This document shows, in pieces, positions 58,501 through 64,000 of a stretch of 64,000 bases of DNA. The position numbers and the translations under genes are program-made. Each line of letters opens with the position of its first letter. Position 1 is the stretch's first letter. Source of the stretch: Macquaria australasica. Its lineage: Eukaryota > Chordata > Actinopteri > Centrarchiformes > Percichthyidae. The stretch covers positions 124,001 to 188,000 of the forward strand of contig SEMN01000486.1 of assembly GCA_005408345.1 (NCBI GenBank). Direction: 5' to 3'. The notes below the pieces were generated by a model. That model saw nothing but the letters and a program-made list of their open reading frames with translations. It did not search any database and was not told where the DNA came from.

Positions 58501-59893
58501 CGTTACCTGGACGGAGACTTCTTCTCTGCACTGGCTGAAATCTCACACTGTGTGTAGTTTAATGAACCGGAGTGTTTGTTGTTTGCTTGTTGTTGAATCA
58601 GAATCTGTTTTATTGGCCAAGCATGTGTTCACATACAAGGAATTTGACTCTGCGGTTACATGGACAATATTTCTTCAACCTGATTTAAAATTATTCTGAT
58701 CAGAGATTCCAACTTGACTGTTTACATGGACGCTAAATAAAGTGATCCGATAAGATGTGCGTTTACATTCCCCGAAGCATTTAATCAGAATATAACTCTT
58801 TTGACATGTGTGAAGTGGTTCAGCCCGCTGTGAAGCGTCTAATCTGCCGGAAATATAACGGAAGAAGAAGAAGAAGAAGTTGTTTTTTTTTCCTTTGCCT
58901 TTGTTCATCTTTTCAAACAACTCGCCGTTTCGAGCCTTTCGACCATCGAGACATTCAACAATCCTTAACCAATCTTCTAATTGAGGTGGTTACATGAGGC
59001 ACTTTTATTCTGATCGAGCTGTTATTCTGATTATTAGTGGAATATTAGGGTCCATGTAAACACAGATGCTGTTACACACAAACAATTTACAGGAAGATAG
59101 AAGTAGACATACAGCTAAAAACAAGGACCAGTACAGTGGATATAAAAAGTCTGCAGGTTTTGAAATGTAAAGACAGAAATAACAACAACGTAAATGTCAG
59201 ACTTGTTCCATCTTTAATGTGACCTTCCAACAAACAAAAATCCAGAGATTTTTTTGTTTTTTTTATGTTGTGACTGATGCTGATGCTTATTGAATAAACG
59301 TCTCTGTCCCTCACAGTACAAAGTTCTGTCTGTGCTACCTGGTTCTGGGATGGGTATCTCCGTAGCGACGCCATCCACCCAGAAGGTAAGAGCTCAGTGG
59401 GCGGAGCCTCGCCAGGGGGCGGGCACTCTGAAAGCGCTTGAATTGGAAAAAAAGCTGTACGAACCCTGGATTTAACTAACCCAGGCTAACATGTTGTTAT
59501 CAGGCTAAACTGACCCTGTTAATCTGGTTCTTCAAACACAGTTAGAGGATTGATTTGTTATACTTGGATCAAGTTATCTTGAATAACAGCGTGCTCTTAT
59601 TGCGAAATAAAGATAAAAATCTAGTAGAAACCGTGATCGGCACTCATATGATTGGTTGAGTGCCGATCAACCACCATGATTGGTTCCTACTGAAGAAAAC
59701 AGCTCAGTTCAGTAAAGTCACTGTAGTTAGGAAAAAGGGCATCTGTGGCGGACTATTAGCTGATTTCACTTCTGTTCTGTTGCAGCCGATGGTGTTCGGT
59801 GCGATGCTCCACAGAGACGAGGCCTTCGACGCCATCAACACTCAGTACCTGAAGGTCGTCGCCCTGGCTGCAGCCACCAAACCAGAGGCATAG
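40919..59893 (+). CDS. gramd4: GRAM domain-containing protein 4 (complete, about 21 coding exons)
   Basis: Exons: 40919-41089 (putative), 43194-43256, 45556-45768, 46919-47024, 48228-48348, 48451-48542, 48934-49066, 49362-49387, 49638-49729, 50543-50634, 51870-51918, 52213-52284, 52395-52438, 52562-52671, 53539-53693, 55571-55588, 56825-56972, 57444-57537, 58306-58396, 59317-59385, 59786-59893. All junctions are GT-AG and in phase, giving about 688 aa; a shorter 601-aa form could start at ATG 45583 (context ccaccATGc). Order in the protein: IRFRGQRRDDFLDL motif, coiled coil (EELRKLKEES...), Pro-rich linker (exon 6), FRFQPEEQTVETEEPLSARR, hydrophobic membrane segments (YTSAIAFIVYMYAAW..., LLLAFISSCLLPYK...), then a GRAM domain (VCENGWRCCLINKDRK to TQKPMVFG). 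GRAMD4 is an organelle membrane protein linked to E2F1-induced apoptosis. The match to human is close throughout. Confidence 0.95.
41087..41103. promoter_or_regulatory. Back-to-back 5' splice donors on both strands
   Basis: The 17-bp sequence caggtgagtcttacctg gives CAG|GTGAGT on + (gramd4 putative exon 1) and CAG|GTAAGA on - (nucleotidase-like exon 1). Only 11 bp separate the two exon ends. Confidence 0.7.
41137..41420 (-). promoter_or_regulatory. CpG-rich 5' flank of the nucleotidase-like gene
   Basis: GC- and CpG-rich sequence upstream of the minus-strand start codon. It includes an ETS-like ACTTCC within ggcgtcacttccttg (41333-41347), a word common in TATA-less housekeeping-type promoters. 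The promoter role is inferred; no start site can be seen. Confidence 0.4.
41526..41559. repeat. (GAAA)n microsatellite
   Basis: About eight GAAA units in gramd4 intron 1. Confidence 0.9.
41840..42434. repeat. CAGT-based minisatellite ('gaagcagtcagtcagtcagt')
   Basis: About 600 bp of CAGT tetranucleotides, punctuated by gaag and tatgtgaag and forming irregular higher units. Just after it, a 30-bp block 'ggtgatcttcagaagcagtc...' is repeated about 91 bp apart (42484 and 42575). The Ser/Val/Gln open frame is an artefact. Confidence 0.95.
42672..43053. mobile_element. Fold-back repeat with about 45-bp inverted arms
   Basis: The left arm 'aaagactggaaacggggggaaacggctagcctggct' and right arm 'agccaggctagtcgtttccccctgtttccagtctt' are inverted copies about 300 bp apart. 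Related words occur at 10090-10180 and 14070-14095. The interior contains a 29-bp piece of the 42-bp array unit at 42911-42939. Confidence 0.75.
42911..42939. repeat. Isolated 29-bp copy of the nucleotidase intron-3 array unit
   Basis: Identical over 29 bp (tggtggttaaagtgagatta then ccgtaatgt) to the array variant carrying gatggtgg. It includes the donor core, in the same orientation, and lies 3.2 kb to the right in gramd4 intron 1. Flanks on both sides are unrelated to the array. Confidence 0.85.
43726..43920 (+). mobile_element. tRNA-derived SINE
   Basis: A box tggctcaggagg (43731-43742) and B box ggttcgatccc (43776-43786) mark a tRNA-like head. The body is 'gacactgaaccctaagttgc ... gccatcggtgcgtgaatg', typical of a widespread teleost SINE. 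It is not a functional tRNA: no full cloverleaf can be drawn and the sequence continues into the SINE body. Confidence 0.8.
44340..45420. repeat. Multi-unit 'ctctagcgccacc' repeat in gramd4 intron
   Basis: Five or more diverged units of about 110-150 bp run in one direction, each with words such as 'aatatctcaacaact', 'acaaacttttgtacagacattcatgg', 'ctagcgccaccatgagg' or 'ggtggtgctagaggaaaagtcagg'. Both the motif and its reverse complement appear. Related pieces lie at 15.25-15.73, 34.72-34.80 and 55.80-56.60 kb. Confidence 0.7.
46156..46472. mobile_element. CAGGGTTCGTAC-family MITE, copy 1
   Basis: From 'aggttcgtacaaagtcttga' to 'aagctgtatgaaccctg'. It is collinear with the better-preserved copy at 54511-54823. 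Confidence 0.75.
46660..46850 (-). pseudogene. Non-LTR retrotransposon reverse transcriptase fragment
   Basis: On the minus strand 46717-46770 encode CGVPQGSILGPPLFTLYI, the conserved reverse transcriptase block found in L2/Rex/CR1-like LINEs. Only about 60 codons are open and the rest of the enzyme is absent, so this is a dead 5'-truncated piece in gramd4 intron 3, just before exon 46919-47024. Confidence 0.8.
47533..47556. promoter_or_regulatory. 24-bp perfect palindrome with two CCCAGCATGC half-sites
   Basis: gattacccagcatgctgggt plus aatc reads the same on both strands. CCCAGCATGC is the core of the ZNF143/THAP11 recognition motif as I know it. It lies in a gramd4 intron, so binding is only a possibility. 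Confidence 0.5.
49994..50022. repeat. (TA)n microsatellite
   Basis: About 14 TA units in a gramd4 intron. Confidence 0.9.
50444..50532. repeat. (GT)n microsatellite abutting a gramd4 acceptor
   Basis: About 44 GT units end 10 bp before the exon that starts at 50543, replacing most of the polypyrimidine tract. Confidence 0.95.
51040..51512 (+). mobile_element. LINE 3' end (Rex/Babar-like tail)
   Basis: 'cttaaaactcacttttacaa', a T-rich body, then 'aaagtgctgtataaataaaa' and (TTA)n. This is a typical 3' UTR and tail of teleost non-LTR elements. No ORF remains. Confidence 0.65.
52504..52556. repeat. (GT)n microsatellite abutting a gramd4 acceptor
   Basis: About 26 GT units end directly before the gcgcag acceptor of the exon at 52562, the second gramd4 acceptor with this arrangement. 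Confidence 0.95.
53960..54330. repeat. Dispersed repeat, copy 2
   Basis: Collinear with 15890-16240 (see that entry). It lies in gramd4 intron 15, after exon 53539-53693. Confidence 0.85.
54511..54823. mobile_element. CAGGGTTCGTAC-family MITE with clear ends
   Basis: The terminal inverted repeats cagggttcgtaca and tgtacaaaccctg match at 12 of 13 bases. aactga lies immediately outside both ends (54505-54510 and 54824-54829), so the visible target duplication is 6 bp. At 313 bp it has no coding capacity. An end fragment of the same family lies at 59425-59470 (aagctgtacgaaccctg). Confidence 0.88.
55571..55588 (+). CDS. gramd4: gramd4 18-nt microexon
   Basis: Six codons (LSECEQ) lie between a strong polypyrimidine acceptor (tgtttctctctcag) and donor CAG|GTAGGA, phase 0 on both sides. 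It joins LSRR to VPAAGG. The human protein has RRLQTT... at this point. Skipping it keeps the frame, so it could be an alternative microexon. Confidence 0.6.
55800..56620. repeat. Diverged 'tctagcgccatcctcagg' repeat region
   Basis: Three spaced copies of the c(t)ctagcgccacc-type motif (55867, 56402 and 56558), each followed by acaaactt..gttagatcttact and 'tttacc(c/t)aattt..aggtttgtat' words. It is interrupted around 56090-56370 by unrelated sequence. Confidence 0.6.
58590..58655. mobile_element. Retroelement tail
   Basis: 'gaatcagaatctgttttatt' then ggccaagcatgtgttcacatacaagg, a common teleost LINE/SINE terminus. Confidence 0.6.
58655..59060. mobile_element. MITE with 'ttacatggac' inverted ends
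   Basis: Left ttacatggac and right gtccatgtaa are perfect 10-bp inverted repeats about 400 bp apart. Further internal inversions of 'gtttacatggac' and 'attctgat' are present. Confidence 0.7.
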
Positions 59894-59938
59894 GCTGTGT
59901 CCAAAAATCACTCCCTATTTACTATGTAGAGCACTATA

Positions 59939-60422
59939 GGCGTTTTCGAACCAAACAGTTCTGGGGACTCCCTGAGAGGAACTGCCCCACTGTGGAGCTC
60001 CTCCAAGAACTACATACCTTCAAGGGCTTTTTTTCTGTTTGCATTCGCACCACCAATAGGAAGGCCAAAATGACGTAAGCTGGCCGGCGGTTGGTATGGC
60101 AACAACATTTCTGCACAACATACAACATCAACAACAGCTACAGCTGTTGGTCCATTTGTCCGTGTTTTGTTCCATTTTTTTAAGGCTGCCGTTACGAGCT
60201 GTTACACAGGTTTTTAAAGATGGCAGTAGCCGGTGCTGCATCGGCTCAAGTGTTCGACCAATCAACATACACTTAAGGTTCCTCTTGTGCTGGGACTGTA
60301 CCCACTCTGAAGCAGGAGCTAAAAAAGTCCCTCAAAACGGCGTTCTGAAAACTACGATCGTTCCCAGTTCTTACAGTGTGTTTTTTAGAACTATGAAAAA
60401 GTTCCTCTGGTCCGAAAACGCC
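59939..60422. mobile_element. MITE with 'ggcgttttcg' ends nested in another repeat
   Basis: Left ggcgttttcgaacca and right tggtccgaaaacgcc are inverted repeats 484 bp apart. The outer repeat (about 59898-60515: 'ctccctatttactatgtaga', 'ccactatatagcgccatc') is interrupted by it. It begins 46 bp after the gramd4 stop, so it is probably transcribed in the 3' UTR. Confidence 0.75.
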
Positions 60423-60515
60423 TTATATTTACTGTCCGCCATTTTATTTTGGGTGTCCGAATTCCAAGTGTGTAAATGCATCCACTATATAGCGCCATCA
60501 AAAATTCCACAATGG

Positions 60516-63500
60516 AACGAAAAAAAGGTACCAAAAGGTCCATGGCATCTGCACTGTTTGTCACTTTGAACCGCTGGTCTTCAGTCATCAAACTAAACGA
60601 TTCAGTGACATTAAATCACTGATTAATTATTACATCAGCCGATTCCAACAAATCACTGATTTCATGTCAGAATCGTCCAGACTAATACCAATCACTGTTC
60701 TTAGTTTACAGTTTACAGAAAGTTGCCACACAGCAGACCGCTTTACGTCACTCCTGAGTGTTAATTTACCGTAAATTCTCAAGTTAATGGCTGTTTTTTG
60801 TTTTTTTGTCTTTTTTTTTTTAATAATGGCTCAAATAATCACCTGCATAAAGACCAGGTAAAAGCATTAAGAAGGGTGGGGTTACCTGTACTATCATGTC
60901 TCACTATATCACGATATTTATTCACTCCAAACATCAACTTGAATTCAGTATAATGTACATTTTCACAGCATTAATTCCATCAGTACAACAACAGTCATGT
61001 CATACTCACCACTCTGCTGAAAACACTTTTCAGTTGCTTCTACTTTGCCGTTTCTTTTGTTGCTTTTGTTTTCATTTTATCGCTGTGAAGCTCAACACTT
61101 CCTGCAAAGATGCTTCACATTAAAAGCCTTCCAAGGGCACAATCCCTCCCTTATACTTGGTAGGCTTTTAATCTGCAGGGTTCAAACTTTTTTTTTGCTC
61201 TCAGAGGAAAATCAGCGCTTATTTGAATTTGATCACCGCAGGTTGTTCAGGCCGGTCAGCTTCACCTGCAGCTCGTCAGTCAGCTGTGTCATGTGACCGG
61301 CTGCAGGTTGTGTAATTTACAGTTTACTTCCACAGATGTATATTACACTGATATATATTACGCTGGAAAGTTTACCGATTAATCATTTAAGTCACTTATC
61401 AATCAAAAACTCTAATCTGTTTCTGGTTGCGGCTTCTCCAATGTGAGGACTTGCTGCTTTTCTCTGTTTTTATGTATCAAAGTAAACTTGAATATCTTTG
61501 AGTTTTGGACTGTTGGTTGGATAAAACAAGACATTTTGTAGAAGTCACCTTGGACAGTTTTCACTATTTTCTGACATTCCACCGGTGATGGATATCTGTT
61601 TTATAATTAATAAGTCAATAAAAAGTCAAATATTAAAAAACATGAAAGAACACAGGAGACACTTGTATCAAACAATAACAGGACGTCTTCGTTGGTTAAT
61701 TTAAAGACTTTATGTGAAGGACTTGAAAATTTACTTTAAAGTGGGGCCTCAAGTAACGATTATTTCCATTATTAATCTAATATTATGCTGATCTGATATT
61801 TTCTCAATTAATCGTTTGGTCTAAAAAAAAGAAACAAAGTCAGAAAATAGTAAAAACTGTCCACAAGGTGATGCCGTAAATTTTTTGTTTTGTTTTGTTT
61901 TGTCCAACAAACGGTTCAAACCCTCCAAATATTCAGTTATAATTATATAAGAAAGAAAAAAGCAGTCCCTTCATCAGTTGTTTTTACAGTGTTATTAGCA
62001 GGTGAACATGTTTAAACCTCATATTCATTTACATTAGTGTTCAGGGAATTGTGAAAACTTCATTATATGACTCTGTATTGTACTTATCAGCTACGCCTTA
62101 CAGTCTGTTAATATTACAGTATGTTGTTGTTTTTAATGTGGTGGTAAGAGACTGTTTGTATTCTACAAACTAGTATCCTAAAACTAGTTTCTGTGCAACA
62201 TTTAATGTAAACCACAAAATTAACCTCCGCTATTAGCTTGCTTTTGGTCTTGTCATTTAATACTTAATACATTTTGTCTAATCATAGTTAATTCAGCTTA
62301 TGATTTCTTTCACAATCAATAAGCTAAAAAGCAAAAACAAAACACTGACATCAAATATTGACTTTTTTTTTCCAGTTTGTCTCAACTTTAGCTGTTCTCC
62401 AAGCTTGAAGCTAATCGACTAAAGCTAAACAATTGAAACAATACAATCATCTGAAATGCAAGTTTTTAAAAATCACAGTTCAGTTATATTTTAGGTTTAG
62501 TTTTCTTTCATAGCCAATAAGCCCAGAGGCTAAAAAAACAAAACAATGAAATACTGACATTTTGTCCGGATCTGTTTAGCTTCTGTTTTACTTTAGCTTT
62601 TTTCTAACCCTGTTAAAACAACAGTTTAGCTTCTCTTTTTCACTTTGTATGGAGACGGCAGGTGTCGTCACAACTGCTCCAAGATAAATAATCAATGCTC
62701 TCAATCTGATCTAAATGAGGCACATGGATTTAAAACTTTTCTTTGGCATCCTAACATCCATAAACGTTTTCTCTATATGTTTTTTCCCTCATTTACGCCT
62801 GTCAGGCTTTAAGTTTGACACTAAATGAGGAAACAACTTGTTTTGCGTCCTGATTATGTGTTTGCTAGCCAGCTAAAGTGCAGCTGTGTATATTTTAAAA
62901 TACAGTTTCAGTTCCTGCGAATCACCACCGGTCTCAAACTGTGGTTTTTCTACTGTATGTACTAACACACCAGCATTTATCACTTTTACTTCACATCAAA
63001 TTAACTCCATTTCAATGAAAACGTTACAAATTTGACCTTCTGACTGAAAACAAACTGTCCAAAATGGAGGACGCTATCCTTTTAATGAGTAAAGGTGAAA
63101 TAATAATCATTTTTTCTAACCTGCACATGAAACATCCCGTATAAAGGAAAGCAGTATGTTTCTCCTCGGGTCAGTAACACATTATATCAAATGTTTGTTC
63201 CAATACAGTTTTGATGGATCTTTCTCGCTGGTGTGATCGGGCCTCACAAAGCTCCTTTGTTGCCAAATCTTTTGTCTTTTGTAGTTTTTCTTTTTTGTTT
63301 TAACTGTTTTAATATTTGCAATATTGATGCCAGTTGTTAATGTCATGTTGCCTCATTCAGACTTTTTGTTTCACGCGTTTCCTGACTGTCTTTGCTTTAA
63401 TTCCTAATCTTTCTGAGATTGTTTGTGGTTTCTCAGGTTTTGCTTTCTTCCCTGTTTACGTTAACACTGTGAACTTCTCTCTGTCGATTTAATGATTTTA

Positions 63501-64000
63501 TAAAATGGTGTAATTGTGCAAACAGGTGTACATTTTTTTATTAAATGATTTCTGTTTGTTAAAATGTGATGTACATTTTTTTTAAGTAAATGAAAAGCAA
63601 ATGTCAAACACTGACAGTCTCCTGTTGTTTCTGTGCAGTACCTGCTTCAGCCTGTTGGTGTCACCACCTGGAGGTTGGATTTTTCCTCTGGTTTCAGAAG
63701 TTTGTCTTTTCTTTTTAAAAAGAAAATATATATATTTATGAACCACATATTAAATATAAGTAGTACATTTACAGTAATCTTTTTTAAAATCAACTTTAAA
63801 CAATCATAAAAGTTGGAATTTTAGTTGGATCTTATTCTTTGGTTTAAGTGTTTATTATTATTATTATACAATATTTTCTTTAGTTTGGTCTGAGCCAAAC
63901 ATCAACAGACTTATTTACCAGTCTGTTTCAGTTTTCTGCTCCAAGTTCAACATGAGCATTAATTCCTTCAGTTCATCTGCTGATGAATGTTTCTGATAAC
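60516..64000. other. gramd4 3' flank or long 3' UTR, no gene seen
   Basis: AT-rich sequence without recognisable coding exons. Several AATAAA/ATTAAA signals occur (for example 60610 and 61613), so the end of the gramd4 transcript cannot be placed. T-rich runs and 'ttagcttttttctaa'-type words recur, but no family is identified. Confidence 0.5.

Overview
The window is vertebrate nuclear DNA, almost certainly from a ray-finned (percomorph-type) teleost. Coding sequence is split into small exons with GT-AG junctions. The introns are full of dinucleotide repeats, hAT-type MITEs, a tRNA-derived SINE, LINE tails and other repeats typical of teleost genomes. Coding exons make up only about 7% of the window. 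Gene names rest on remembered vertebrate protein families; no database was searched.

Layout. (1) 1-4.6 kb, + strand: the last exons of deaf1, ending in its MYND zinc finger. (2) 9.7-24.4 kb, - strand: a complete four-exon dopamine D4 receptor gene (drd4, 384 aa). deaf1 and drd4 are tail to tail, the arrangement I recall for human 11p15.5. (3) 24.4-33.9 kb: no gene seen; it holds repeats, MITEs and a 42-bp minisatellite. (4) 33.9-41.1 kb, - strand: a six-exon gene for a short, divergent cytosolic 5'-nucleotidase IA/IB-like protein (261 aa) that has lost several catalytic-motif residues. (5) 40.9-59.9 kb, + strand: a complete gramd4 gene (about 21 coding exons, about 688 aa in the long model). 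Its putative first exon lies inside intron 1 of the nucleotidase-like gene, so the two 5' ends overlap head to head. (6) 59.9-64 kb: gramd4 3' flank or UTR with transposon remnants.

The most unusual feature is in intron 3 of the nucleotidase-like gene (35.36-39.72 kb). About 100 copies of a 42-bp unit are present. Each consists of the last 25 nt of exon 3 plus the first 17 nt of the intron, so the array is a tandemly amplified 5' splice site. Because 42 is a multiple of three and the unit has no in-frame stop, using any downstream donor should add whole multiples of 14 residues without shifting the frame. A 29-bp fragment of the same unit also sits alone about 3.2 kb beyond the array, inside a fold-back repeat in gramd4 intron 1. 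A second striking feature is a 17-bp near-palindrome (41087-41103) that gives a consensus 5' splice donor on both strands, one for each of the two overlapping genes.

The genes share no obvious pathway: transcription factor, GPCR, nucleotidase-like protein, and GRAM-domain membrane protein. What links them is genomic arrangement rather than function.
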